From Bacteroidales bacterium (GTDB taxonomy: Bacteria; Bacteroidota; Bacteroidia; Bacteroidales; UBA10428): a DNA stretch of 58,273 bases. The notes below the pieces were generated by a model. The model did no database searches, was not told the DNA's origin, and was given only the letters and a program-made list of their open reading frames with translations. Position numbers and translations under genes: made by a program. Shown in pieces: positions 8,456 through 18,900 of the stretch. Each line of letters opens with the position of its first letter. The stretch's first letter is position 1. The stretch covers positions 1-58,273 of the forward strand of contig JAFGSZ010000108.1 of assembly GCA_016934395.1 (NCBI GenBank), read 5' to 3'.

Positions 8456-9655
8456 TTAATTCAGTAATCTCAATAATTTTTTCTGTAAATCCAGGGCAGA
8501 TACATTTTTTGCCAGAATATCATCCTGTTCTTTATTAATCAGGAAATTGGCAGGCAACTGTGTAATGTTATATCTTGCTGCAACAGCCGATCTCGGAAAT
8601 GTTGTATCGCAAACACTAATCCATGGAAGTTCATCAAACCTTACTGCCCTGTTCCAGTTATCAAGAGATTTGTCAAATGATACCTGATAAATCTCAAACC
8701 CTTTATTCCTGAATTTTTCGTAAACCTGTTTCATTTCCAGGTTATCTTTAATACTTTCTTTATTCCAGCTGGCCCAGAAACTCACAAGAACTACTTTTCC
8801 TTTATAAGAAGATAGATTAACCGCGTTGCCCTTTGCATCCGGTAAAACAATTTTGGGAACCGAAAACTCCACAGTATCAGCCATTCTTAAGAGTTTGCTG
8901 GTTTGGTACTGACCGTAAAAATTGTTAAAATTGCCTTCGAGCATTTTTACATTATTCGATTCAGGATAATATTTTTTTAACGAATCGACTACAATTTTAA
9001 AAAACTGCAGGTCACGTAATCTGTTAAATAAATATACTCCCGGGGATATTTCCTGATAAAGGGCCATAATGCTTGCCATTGAACTTGAATATTGCAATAC
9101 AAATGCAATTGAATACTTATAATGCCTGTTATAAACAGTATCATATTGTTTTGATAGTATTTCGCGCCGGGCAATATTCTCCTCCGACAAAGGCAGTGAT
9201 GCATATACTTTTTTCAGTGAATCGAGCAGATGTTTGGTATCTTCCAGGTCATTATTTAACTGTATTATTTGTCTTGATCCTTCAGATCCGGTAACTTCCA
9301 GGGTGTTTCTGAAATTTCCAGCATCAGCAGTTAACATCACTTTTTCATCGGGTTTTATTAGCAGGTTAACGGCCTGGTTCGAAGATAACCGCAACTGGTA
9401 AAATGAAGGGTATTTTGTATGTATACCAAACGAGAATTTTCCATTCTTACCAAGGATAAGCGAATCCAGTACTTTAGCTCTGTAAAAATCAATTTCATCA
9501 AGGTATAATGTTTTGCCTTTTGCATTTTCCAGTTTTCCGCGTAAGACCGCTTTTTCTTTATTTACGCAGGAAACGGTAGTAAATAAAATTGCCAATACAA
9601 TCAGCAGCCTGATTTTAATAATTGAAAATTTCTTTAAGTTTTTGTTCGAGTTCAT
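8456..9655 (-). CDS. DUF4369-thioredoxin-fold lipoprotein lacking CxxC
   Basis: The start is taken at MNSNKNLKK (9655); a longer frame to 9688 would deepen the overlap with the upstream gene. A signal peptide ends at TTVSC (lipobox Cys about residue 30), followed by a DUF4369 domain (about 35-125), a helical linker and a C-terminal AhpC/TlpA-like thioredoxin fold. Where the upstream paralogue has WCNPC, this protein reads W-N-K-E-S, so both redox cysteines are gone although the fold blocks (FEIYQVSFDKS, LPANFLINK) remain. It therefore cannot do thiol-disulfide exchange in the usual way. It overlaps its paralogue by about 41 bp, which suggests translational coupling. Confidence 0.85.
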   Translation of the reverse strand: MNSNKNLKKFSIIKIRLLIVLAILFTTVSCVNKEKAVLRGKLENAKGKTLYLDEIDFYRAKVLDSLILGKNGKFSFGIHTKYPSFYQLRLSSNQAVNLLIKPDEKVMLTADAGNFRNTLEVTGSEGSRQIIQLNNDLEDTKHLLDSLKKVYASLPLSEENIARREILSKQYDTVYNRHYKYSIAFVLQYSSSMASIMALYQEISPGVYLFNRLRDLQFFKIVVDSLKKYYPESNNVKMLEGNFNNFYGQYQTSKLLRMADTVEFSVPKIVLPDAKGNAVNLSSYKGKVVLVSFWASWNKESIKDNLEMKQVYEKFRNKGFEIYQVSFDKSLDNWNRAVRFDELPWISVCDTTFPRSAVAARYNITQLPANFLINKEQDDILAKNVSALDLQKKLLRLLN

Positions 9656-10781
9656 GGCCAAATAAATCTTTTGCAATAATAATTCCATCTTTATCTAATA
9701 AATAATTAGCCGGAATACCATTAAGATTGTACAATGGGACAACAACAGAATTCCAGTATTTTAAATCGCTTACCTGAGTCCAGTTTAACTGGTCATCCTC
9801 AATGGCGCTAACCCAGGGTTCCTTAGACTGGTCGAGCGAAACCTGATATATTTCAAAACCCCGGCTATTATATTTTCTATACAGACGAACCAGGTTTGGG
9901 TTTTCGTTCCGACAAGGGTTACACCATGAAGCCCAAAAATCGACCAAAACGTACTTCCCTTTAAAGCTTGAAAGGGAAACCAATAATTCCTTCGTATCGG
10001 GTAAAGAAATCTCGGGCGCTGACCTGCCTATGCCCAGTTTTTTTTCCTCAATTTGTCTGAATTTAATTTCCTCAGATGCTTCAACAACAGTCTGGTTTAG
10101 ACTTTTTACAGCTTCCAGACCGGGATAAAGCATCATGAGATTTGAATCCACATAATTAAAAATTTCAAAATCTTTTATCGGATCAAAAAGCGATACATGT
10201 ACACCCAACTGTTGATAAAGAGCCATTAAAGAAGCAAGAGACCGTGGGTTTTTTTTAATAAAATCTATAGAATAATTTTTATGATCAAGAGTAATCTTAT
10301 TGTACAGGCTATCAAGCCGTGATTTTGATTCCAAAAAAGTTTGCGGATCGTTTTTGCTTTTTTCATATTCATTGCTTATTGCAGAAATCTGTTCAAGTAC
10401 ACGGTTTTGTTTGGAAATCAAATCCTTTACAAGTCTTGAATGGTGGCTCCCTTCAATATAATAATCACTCTCAAAATTGTCGATATTTGTTGTGATTTCT
10501 ATTTTATCACCCGGATAAATAATTAAATTGATGTGTCTCTTATATTCATCACGTAATATATAAAATCCGGGATTTTCAATCTTGTCAGAAATTTCAAAAC
10601 GACCCTGAATGTCAACAACAGCAGAATCAACAGGTAATATTTGTTGCGTAGTCAGCTTAAGTAATACCAGCTTTTCGCCGTTTGAATTTTCAATAGTACC
10701 TTTTACAACAAATTTATTTTTATCCCCTGTGCATCCCGCAATTAAAAAGATGGGTATCAGATAGAATAAAAGTTGTCTCAT
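9615..10781 (-). CDS. DUF4369-thioredoxin (TlpA-like) lipoprotein
   Basis: The 388-residue precursor has a signal peptide with lipobox IAGC (C17), a DUF4369 beta-rich domain (about 22-115), a helical middle part and a C-terminal thioredoxin fold (about 250-388). The active site W286-C-N-P-C290 and the cis-Pro block GIPANYLLDKDG are present. Such proteins are membrane-anchored periplasmic thiol-disulfide oxidoreductases of the TlpA/ResA group. A -7 element lies just upstream, so this is the first gene of a run with its CxxC-less paralogue and lpxH. Confidence 0.88.
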   Translation of the reverse strand: MRQLLFYLIPIFLIAGCTGDKNKFVVKGTIENSNGEKLVLLKLTTQQILPVDSAVVDIQGRFEISDKIENPGFYILRDEYKRHINLIIYPGDKIEITTNIDNFESDYYIEGSHHSRLVKDLISKQNRVLEQISAISNEYEKSKNDPQTFLESKSRLDSLYNKITLDHKNYSIDFIKKNPRSLASLMALYQQLGVHVSLFDPIKDFEIFNYVDSNLMMLYPGLEAVKSLNQTVVEASEEIKFRQIEEKKLGIGRSAPEISLPDTKELLVSLSSFKGKYVLVDFWASWCNPCRNENPNLVRLYRKYNSRGFEIYQVSLDQSKEPWVSAIEDDQLNWTQVSDLKYWNSVVVPLYNLNGIPANYLLDKDGIIIAKDLFGHELEQKLKEIFNY

Positions 10782-11222
10782 AATTCTCGATATTGAATTT
10801 CAAATATAGTGGATTCATTGTTATTTCTGTCAATTTTTCTATGAACATCATATTTTATTCGAAAATACTTTTAATTGTAAAAAAAAAATGAATTTTTGAA
10901 AACATGTTTTCCAAATAATTGTTACTGCATTTAAACTCATTTCCCGCCCAACTAAAAAAAGTTTGAAATAAAAGTTATAATAATAAGTGACTTAATAAGA
11001 TTTTAGATTCTAATAAATAATTCCGCATGATTTAGAACAACCTTATTTTGTCATAAAAAATTGAAATTATTAATAGAAAGCGATATTAATTTAAAATTAA
11101 TTCCACTTTAATGCGAATTGAATTAGAATTAACGAAATTTACATATGAATTTTATATTAGTTCTCACTGCTTTATGCGCTTTTTTTGCTAAATTGTATAG
11201 AACATTAATAAATCCTAAATAG
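10782..11222. other. Divergent intergenic region
   Basis: These 441 bp separate the DUF4369 run from the glycogen locus. Apart from the minus-strand promoter element I see A/T-rich DNA with no gene or clear hairpin. A promoter for the debranching enzyme is expected near 11180-11210, but no good consensus is visible. Confidence 0.5.
10801..10808 (-). promoter_or_regulatory. Bacteroidetes-type -7 element for the DUF4369 pair
   Basis: On the minus strand TATATTTG lies about 20 bp before the start at 10781. A TTG at 10831-10833 is a possible -33 element with a spacer of about 22 bases. Confidence 0.5.
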
Positions 11223-13172
11223 ATGAGTTATCTTAAATTTGATAAATCACAGCTGATTAACCTGGAATATTCCCTTAATAAAGAAGTTATACGCAGCAAC
11301 AGGGCAGGGTCTTATGCCTGTACCACCATAATTGTATGTAATACCCGGAAATACCATGGTTCATTGGTAGTGCCAGTAGAAAATTTTGATGGTGAACAGC
11401 ATGTTCTGCTCTCTACGTTAGATGTGTCTATTATTCAGAATGGCCAGGACTTTAACCTGGGAATCCACAAATACCAGGGAGACTTATATATTCCTAAAGG
11501 CCATAAATACGTACGTGACTTTGAAATAAATTCTATTCCTAAATTAGTTTATCGCGTTGGAGGAGTTGTTCTTACACGCGAAAGTATTCTTGTAGAAAAA
11601 GAAGAACAAATACTTATTAAATACACTTTTGTTGAAGCCGATAAAACAGTGAAATTACGATTTACACCTTTTCTTGCTTTTAGAAATATTCATTCTCTTA
11701 GCAAAGTAAACATGCATGCCAATACAAAAGTAAAACGTATTAAAAATGGTGTGAAATCAAGATTATATGATGGCTATCCCTATTTGAACATGCAATTTTC
11801 GAAAACCTGTGAATTTATTCAGATGCCAGACTGGTATTACAATATTGAATATCTTGAAGAACAAAAGCGGGGATATGATTTTAAAGAAGATCTTTTTGTT
11901 CCCGGATATTTTGAAATGTCTGCAAAAAAAGGGGAATCAATTATTTTTTCAGCATCTACACGTGAAGCAAATCCGGAAGCATTAAAGCGCAAATTTTCGC
12001 TTGAACATGGAAAACGGGTGTCAAAAGATAATTTCAGAAATTGCCTGATAAATGCTGCGGAACAATTTTTTAATAAAAAAGGTAAAAAAGTTGAAATAAT
12101 TGCAGGTTTTCCCTGGTTTGGCAGTTGGGGGCGCGATACATTTATTTCTTTGCCAGGTTTAAGCCTGTCTCTGGGAAATACCAAACTATGCAAAGAAGTA
12201 ATCGATTCTATGGTAGCCAAATTAAAAAACGGATTATTTCCCAATATGGACAACGAAGATCCGGCTTATAATACCGTAGATGCATCCTTATGGTTTTTCT
12301 GGGCCTTACAGCAGTATACTAAAGCTATTCATTCAGATGTTTCCATTTGGACACAATATAATAAAGCCATTAAAGAAATATTAAATGCATACCGAAAAGG
12401 CACCATGTTTGGTATTAAGATGGATGCCAATGGATTGATGTATGCGGGAGAACCCGGCAGGGCATTAACCTGGATGGATGCCGTGGTAAACGGCAAACCG
12501 GTTACCCAGCGAAAAGGTTATCCGGTAGAAATAAATGCTCTCTGGTATAATGCCGTGGTATTTAGCCTTGATCTGGCAAAGCAGGCAGGAGATAATAGCT
12601 TCATTTCGAAATGGAAAAATCTCCCACCTCTTATTAAAGACTCGTTTATCAAAACTTTTTGGGACGAGAAGAAAGGTTATCTTGCAGATGTAGTGGATGG
12701 AGATTTTAAGGACTGGTCATTACGGCCTAATCAGATTATTGCCCTTTCAGTGGATAATAGTCCGGTAGATGATGAAATTTATGAGAAAGTTCTTCGGGTT
12801 GTAGATTGCGAATTATTAACCCCCAGGGGATTAAGAACACTATCACCAAAAAATGAACACTACATCGGAGTATACGAAGGAAATCAGGAAAAGCGTGACA
12901 GTGCCTACCATCAGGGTACAGTCTGGCCCTGGTTAATAGAGCATTTTTGCAGGGCATATATTAAAAAATACAAAAGTTCGGGAGTACCCTTTTTAAAGAA
13001 AATCGTTGCAGATTTTGAGCCTGTAGTTAATGAACATGGACTGGGAACCATATCAGAAATTTACGATGGGGATCCGCCACATCATCCCAGGGGGGCAATT
13101 TCTCAAGCCTGGAGTGTTGCTGCATTGCTAAATGTATTGAAGTTAATCGATGATTATTCGGAAGAAAATTAA
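11223..13172 (+). CDS. Glycogen debranching enzyme (amylo-alpha-1,6-glucosidase type)
   Basis: The 649-residue protein has an N-terminal beta-rich domain (about 15-230, starting RSNRAGSYACTTI) and a C-terminal (alpha/alpha)6-barrel domain (about 270-640). Diagnostic blocks of the bacterial/archaeal GDE family are FPWFGSWGRDTFISLPGL (about 297-314), LTWMDAVVNGKPVTQRKGYP and HQGTVWPWLIEHF. It hydrolyses alpha-1,6 branch points after phosphorylase trimming and is cytosolic. It opens a plus-strand operon with GT4, GH57 and the synthase/phosphorylase fusion. The glucosidase call is firm; whether it also transfers glucans is not visible. Confidence 0.92.
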   Translation: MSYLKFDKSQLINLEYSLNKEVIRSNRAGSYACTTIIVCNTRKYHGSLVVPVENFDGEQHVLLSTLDVSIIQNGQDFNLGIHKYQGDLYIPKGHKYVRDFEINSIPKLVYRVGGVVLTRESILVEKEEQILIKYTFVEADKTVKLRFTPFLAFRNIHSLSKVNMHANTKVKRIKNGVKSRLYDGYPYLNMQFSKTCEFIQMPDWYYNIEYLEEQKRGYDFKEDLFVPGYFEMSAKKGESIIFSASTREANPEALKRKFSLEHGKRVSKDNFRNCLINAAEQFFNKKGKKVEIIAGFPWFGSWGRDTFISLPGLSLSLGNTKLCKEVIDSMVAKLKNGLFPNMDNEDPAYNTVDASLWFFWALQQYTKAIHSDVSIWTQYNKAIKEILNAYRKGTMFGIKMDANGLMYAGEPGRALTWMDAVVNGKPVTQRKGYPVEINALWYNAVVFSLDLAKQAGDNSFISKWKNLPPLIKDSFIKTFWDEKKGYLADVVDGDFKDWSLRPNQIIALSVDNSPVDDEIYEKVLRVVDCELLTPRGLRTLSPKNEHYIGVYEGNQEKRDSAYHQGTVWPWLIEHFCRAYIKKYKSSGVPFLKKIVADFEPVVNEHGLGTISEIYDGDPPHHPRGAISQAWSVAALLNVLKLIDDYSEEN

Positions 13173-13208
13173 TTAGGTGCATAATATTAAGATGAACACA
13201 TAGTATAT

Positions 13209-14492
13209 ATGAAAGTATTAATGTTTGGGTGGGAATTTCCTCCCCACATTTCTGGCGGACTCGGAACTGCATGTTACGGCCTTACTAAAGGCCTGTATGC
13301 ATTGGGCGGAGTTGAAATCCTTTTTGTAGTGCCTAAATCCTATGGTGATGAAGATCAGATTAATGTGCGCATTCTAAATGCAGGAGACATAGAAATAAAG
13401 CAGCGTCTTGTTGATTATAAAGAATTTCTAAAACAAATTCGTTTTATCACAGTAGGATCTAATATTGTTCCATATACCGCTCCTGAAGAATATGAGAAAA
13501 TAACCAATGCCGATCGTCAAAAGAGAAAAGCCCTTATTAATACAAGTTTTTCAGGAAAAATTAATTTTACCGGCGGATACGGGCAAAGTCTGTTTCAGGA
13601 AATTGCAAATTATGCCATAGTGGCAGCTACCATAGCCTCCGAAAATGAATTTGATGTAATTCACGTTCATGACTGGCTTACATTTCCGGCAGGTATTGCA
13701 GCAAAAAAAGTTTCAGGAAAACCACTAATTATACACGTTCATGCTACTGATTTCGACAGAAGCGGAGGCAGTGCAAATCCTTTGGTCTATGAAATTGAAA
13801 AAACGGGAATGGAAGAAGCTGATAAAATAATCGCAGTAAGTAACCTTACCCGCAATACCATTATTGAAAAATATGGAATTGATGCGAACAAAGTAATAAC
13901 AGCACATAATGCCGTAGAGCCAAATAATGATAGAGAGACATTAAAATTATCAAGAGGCATAAATGATAAAATAGTTACTTTTCTGGGCAGGGTAACCATG
14001 CAAAAAGGCCCAGAATATTTTATAGAGGCCGCCTATAAAGTAATTCAAAAAATGAACGGCGTTCGTTTTGTGATGGCAGGAAGCGGGGATATGTTAAATA
14101 AAATGATACACCGGGTGGCCGCTTTAAAAATCGGACATCATTTTCATTTTACCGGATTTTTAAAAGGCGATGATGTTTCAAATATGTTTTCCCTGAGTGA
14201 TGTTTACGTTATGCCTTCAATATCCGAACCCTTTGGAATTTCTCCATTGGAAGCGATGCAATCAAATGTACCGGTTATTATTTCAAAACAATCGGGAGTA
14301 TCAGAAATCTTAAAGTATACCATAAAGGTAGATTTTTGGGACATCGACGGAATGGCCGATGCTATCTATGGAATACTAAACTATCAGGGTTTGCAGAAGA
14401 TGTTCAGTCATTATGGTAAAATGGAGGTTGATAATTTAAAGTGGGAAAATACCGCATCTATTGTAAAAGAAGTATACCATTCAGTTTTGTAA
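13209..14492 (+). CDS. GT4 glycosyltransferase, glycogen-synthase-like
   Basis: The 427-residue GT-B enzyme has an N-terminal glycine loop WEFPPHISGGLGTAC, HVHDWLTFPA and a C-terminal donor-site block PSISEPFGISPLEAM with the conserved ExxxxxxxE spacing. The opening resembles starch/glycogen synthases, and the gene lies 36 bp after the debranching enzyme and 17 bp before a GH57 gene. It probably elongates or initiates an alpha-glucan. The donor (UDP-, ADP-glucose or maltose-1-phosphate) cannot be read from sequence, and the phylum also has a GT3 synthase in this locus. Confidence 0.85.
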   Translation: MKVLMFGWEFPPHISGGLGTACYGLTKGLYALGGVEILFVVPKSYGDEDQINVRILNAGDIEIKQRLVDYKEFLKQIRFITVGSNIVPYTAPEEYEKITNADRQKRKALINTSFSGKINFTGGYGQSLFQEIANYAIVAATIASENEFDVIHVHDWLTFPAGIAAKKVSGKPLIIHVHATDFDRSGGSANPLVYEIEKTGMEEADKIIAVSNLTRNTIIEKYGIDANKVITAHNAVEPNNDRETLKLSRGINDKIVTFLGRVTMQKGPEYFIEAAYKVIQKMNGVRFVMAGSGDMLNKMIHRVAALKIGHHFHFTGFLKGDDVSNMFSLSDVYVMPSISEPFGISPLEAMQSNVPVIISKQSGVSEILKYTIKVDFWDIDGMADAIYGILNYQGLQKMFSHYGKMEVDNLKWENTASIVKEVYHSVL

Positions 14493-14509
14493 CCAGAATT
14501 AATTAAAGC

Positions 14510-15913
14510 ATGAGAACACTTTGTTTATATTTTCAGGTGCACCAACCATTCAGGTTTAAAAGGTACCGGTTTTTTGATATTGGTAAAGACCATTATTATT
14601 ACGATGATTATTTAAATGAGTCCATAATGCGAAAAGTTGCCGATTTGTGCTATCTGCCAGCAAATAAAATATTATTGCAACTTATTGAAGAATATGGCTC
14701 GCAATTTAAGATTACGTTTTCAATTACCGGTATCGCCCTAGACCAGATGCAACTATACGCACCGGATGCGCTGGAAAGCTTTCAGAAGCTAAGCAAGACC
14801 GGCAATGTTGAGTTTTTAGCCGAAACCTATTCCCATTCACTGGTATCTTTAAAAGATGCGAATGAATTTAAAAAGCAGGTTTCGGAACATACACAACGTA
14901 TTAACCAGTTATTTGGACAGCAACCTAAAGTATTTCGAAATACAGAACTTATCTACTCCGATAAAATAGGAGAGCAAATAGCAGAAATGGGATTTTCTGC
15001 CATGATTACAGAAGGGGCTAAACATATTCTGGGCTGGAAAAGTCCTAATTTTTTATACTACAATGCAAATAATCCCAGGTTAAAAATATTATTAAAAAAT
15101 TTTAAGCTAAGTGATGATATTGCATTTCGGTTCTCAAATAAAGGCTGGCCGGAATACCCGCTTACTACAGAAAAATATGTAAACTGGCTGAATAAACTGG
15201 ATAAAAAAGAAGAAACGGTAAACCTGTTTATGGATTATGAAACTTTTGGGGAACACCAGCCGGCTGCAACCGGGATATTCAATTTTCTGAAAACCCTGCC
15301 GAAAACCCTGTTTAAATATTCTGATTACCAGTTTCAGACTCCCTCTGAAATTATAGAAACTCACCAACCGGTAGCAGCCGTTAATGTATTGTATCCAATA
15401 TCCTGGGCCGATGAAGAACGTGATGTTACCGCCTGGCTTGGAAACGATCTTCAAAATGATGCTTTTAACCAGTTGTATTCGCACATCGACCAGATAAACA
15501 AATGTTCGGACCCTCATATACTAAAAGACTGGAAGTATCTTCAGGCAAGTGATCATTTTTATTATATGAGCACCAAGTTTTTTTCTGACGGTGAAGTTCA
15601 CTCGTATTTTAATCCATACGATTCCCCTTACGATGCATATATTAATTATATGAATTTATTAAGTGATTTCAGTATGCGCCTAAATGCTTCCGTTCCAAGA
15701 AGTTCACACGAAACTGAAATTGCAAATCTTACAAATATTATTAAAGAAAAAGAACAGCTAATAGATAAATACAAATCAGAGCTTAATAAAAGAAAATCGC
15801 CAAAAAAAACCGCAAAAACATCTCAAAAAAAAGCAGAAAATATTCAGGATAAGGTTAAAAAACCCATTACACCAAAGTCTTCATCTGTGAAACCTGCATC
15901 AAAAAAGAAATAG
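14510..15913 (+). CDS. GH57 alpha-glucan hydrolase/transferase with Lys-rich tail
   Basis: The 467-residue protein matches GH57: N-terminal CLYFQVHQPFRF, then FRNTELIY and a YETFGEH block that should hold a catalytic acid. Family members are alpha-amylases, 4-alpha-glucanotransferases or branching enzymes. There is no signal peptide, so it acts on cytosolic glycogen or maltodextrin. The last 55 residues are unusual: a short coiled coil followed by a lysine/serine/proline-rich tail ending SVKPASKKK. It sits in the glycogen operon, 17 bp after the GT4. The exact activity is undecided. Confidence 0.88.
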   Translation: MRTLCLYFQVHQPFRFKRYRFFDIGKDHYYYDDYLNESIMRKVADLCYLPANKILLQLIEEYGSQFKITFSITGIALDQMQLYAPDALESFQKLSKTGNVEFLAETYSHSLVSLKDANEFKKQVSEHTQRINQLFGQQPKVFRNTELIYSDKIGEQIAEMGFSAMITEGAKHILGWKSPNFLYYNANNPRLKILLKNFKLSDDIAFRFSNKGWPEYPLTTEKYVNWLNKLDKKEETVNLFMDYETFGEHQPAATGIFNFLKTLPKTLFKYSDYQFQTPSEIIETHQPVAAVNVLYPISWADEERDVTAWLGNDLQNDAFNQLYSHIDQINKCSDPHILKDWKYLQASDHFYYMSTKFFSDGEVHSYFNPYDSPYDAYINYMNLLSDFSMRLNASVPRSSHETEIANLTNIIKEKEQLIDKYKSELNKRKSPKKTAKTSQKKAENIQDKVKKPITPKSSSVKPASKKK

Positions 15914-15964
15914 TGATAGTATCGGACAGATTTTATTTTTTATCAATCATTTATTGAATGTAAT

Positions 15965-18900
15965 ATGAGTAATGAAGTAACAATACCCGATTATTTATTT
16001 GAAGTAAGCTGGGAGATATGTAATAAGGTTGGAGGAATACATACGGTAGTGGCCACCAAGGCAATAAGCCTTCTTACAAAATATAACAGTAATTATATTC
16101 TTATAGGTCCAGATATTGTGAGACCTGAAACTGACAACCCTGAGTTTGTTGAAGACAAACAATTATATGGTTCGTGGAGACAACATGCCGAAGCAGAAGG
16201 CTTAAGAATTCGAATCGGCAGGTGGCAAATTAACGGAAATCCCATAGCTGTACTTATTGATTTTTCAAACTGGATCAATAAAAAAGATGATGTGTTTAGT
16301 AAATTCTGGGAAATTTACAAACTCGACTCCATTTCTGGACAATGGGATTATATTGAGCCTGCGCTGTTTGGGTATGTTGCCGGAAAGGTAATTGAAAGTT
16401 TTGTACTTTTTAACATGACCAAGGAAGACAAAATTGTAGCCCAGTTTCATGAATGGATGACAGGAACAGGCATATTATACCTGAAAGACAAGTTACCACA
16501 GGTAGCTACAATTTTCACTACTCATGCTACCGTATTGGGAAGGTCATTAGCGGGTAATAATAAACCCCTGTATAAAAATCTGAATATTTATGACCCCGAT
16601 CAGATTGCCAAAGAATTTAATGTTATTTCGAAACAATCGCTTGAAAAACTATCCGCACTCCATGCAGATGCATTTACCACAGTAAGCGAATTAACATCAC
16701 GGGAATGCAAGCAGTTTTTTGGAAAAGAAGTTGACCTGGTTACACCTAACGGTTTTGAAGACACCTTTATACCCCCGCAAGAAGAATACACAATAAAACG
16801 TCAAACAGCACGAAATAAATTTCTTGCCGTAGCTGAATCTTTATTGGGTTATTCCATTTCGGATGATGCCCTTTTAGTTGCTACAAGTGGCAGATATGAA
16901 TTTCGAAATAAAGGGCTGGATTTATTTATCGATGCCCTAGCTGAAATAAATAATACAGAAAATCTAAAAAGAGAAATTGTTGCTTTTATACTTATTCCTG
17001 CCAACCATTATGGCGCACGTAAAGACCTGGCAGATAAATTAACCGGAGGAAATATACAAGTTGATGGCTCAAAATATCTGACGCATAACTTACACGATGA
17101 AGAATACGATCCGATTTTAAAAAGAATACATAAAGGAGCATTAAAAAATAACCAGGAGCAAAAAGTAAAAGTAATTTTTGTACCCTCCTACTTAAACGGT
17201 AACGACGGAATTTTTAATTTACCTTACTATGATTTATTAATCGGACTTGATCTAACTGTTTTTGCATCTTATTATGAACCCTGGGGGTATACTCCACTTG
17301 AAAGCCTGGCATTTTCAATTCCAACAGTTACCACCTCGCTCACCGGATTCGGACTATGGGTAAATACCCAAATACATCAGATTGACGGAGGAATTGCCGT
17401 TATTGATCGAAATGATGATAATGATGTGGAGGTTGTAAAAAATATTGCGGCTGAAATTATAAAAAAATATAAGTATACTTTCGAAGAATGCAGAAATTCA
17501 AGAAATAATGCATTTGCCATTTCCCGGATTGCTTTATGGAACTCCCTTATCGATAATTACTACAAAACGTATTCAATTGCCCTTGAACAAACCCTTAAAC
17601 GGCGTGATAAATTTGTAGAACTTCAGGAAAAGCAAACCGAGAAGGTTTATGAGGAATTCGTTTCAACAGGTAATGAACCCAAATGGAACAGAATTATTAT
17701 TAAATCAAAACTCCCGGAACAACTTCAATTATTAGATGAGCTATCACAAAATTTATGGTGGACCTGGGACCATGAGGCAGAAAGTTTGTTTGAAACCATT
17801 GATCCGGTTACCTGGGATCTTTGCGGGCATAATCCGGCAATTTTATTTGAACAAATTTCGTTTAACAAATTAAAAAAATTAAGCAAAGATCAGAATTACA
17901 TAGAAAAGCTTCAAAATGTATACTCCAGGTACCAGGCTTACATGGAGGCCAAAAAAGAAATGCAAGGCCCAAAGATTGCATATTTCAGTATGGAATATGG
18001 CATTCATGATTCAATAAAATTATATTCCGGCGGACTTGGAATTCTTGCAGGCGATTACCTTAAAGAAGCCAGTGATTCAATGGTAAACATTGTGGCTGTT
18101 GGAATTCTCTACCGCTATGGATATTTTGACCAGATGCTTACCCTGATGGGCGAACAACAAGCCCAGTATGAATATCAGCATTTTACAAAGATTCCCGTAA
18201 AACCGGTCCGTGATGAAAGCGGTAATTTTAAAATCGTAAATATTGCATTGCCAGGAAGGATAATGTGTGCGCGAATATGGCGATTGGATGTTGGCAGAAT
18301 TCATCTGTACCTTCTTGATACGGATATCGAGTGCAATACGCCCGAAGACCGCACAATATCGCACCATTTGTATGGTGGTGATAATGAAAACAGGCTCAGG
18401 CAGGAACTTCTGCTTGGTATCGGCGGAATCCGTGTTTTAAATACTCTTGGAATATATCCCGATTTATATCATAGTAATGAAGGGCACAGTGCTTTTATCG
18501 GACTTGAACGCATCAGGAACCTAGTGCAACTTGAACAGTTAACGTTTGAGGAAGCTAAAGAAATTGTGAGAGCATCCACGGTATTTACAACCCATACTCC
18601 TGTTCCGGCCGGGCATGACGCTTTTGAAGAAGATTTATTAAGAAAATATATTGGTCACTATCCCGAGCGTCTTAAAATTAGCTGGAATTACTTTATGTCA
18701 TTGGGCAGGGCCAATCCTAACGACTGGCACGAGAAATTTAATATGAGTTACCTGGCGTCTCATCTTGCCCAGGAAATAAATGGTGTAAGTATGCTTCACG
18801 GTACAGTAACCCGTGATATACTTGTGAAACTATGGCCCGGTTATCTTCAGGAAGAATTGCACATTGATTATGTTACCAACGGAGTGCATTTACCAACATG

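Noticed and set aside
8456-9655. Active thioredoxin
   Set aside because: CxxC is replaced by NKES, so it cannot act as a standard thiol oxidoreductase.
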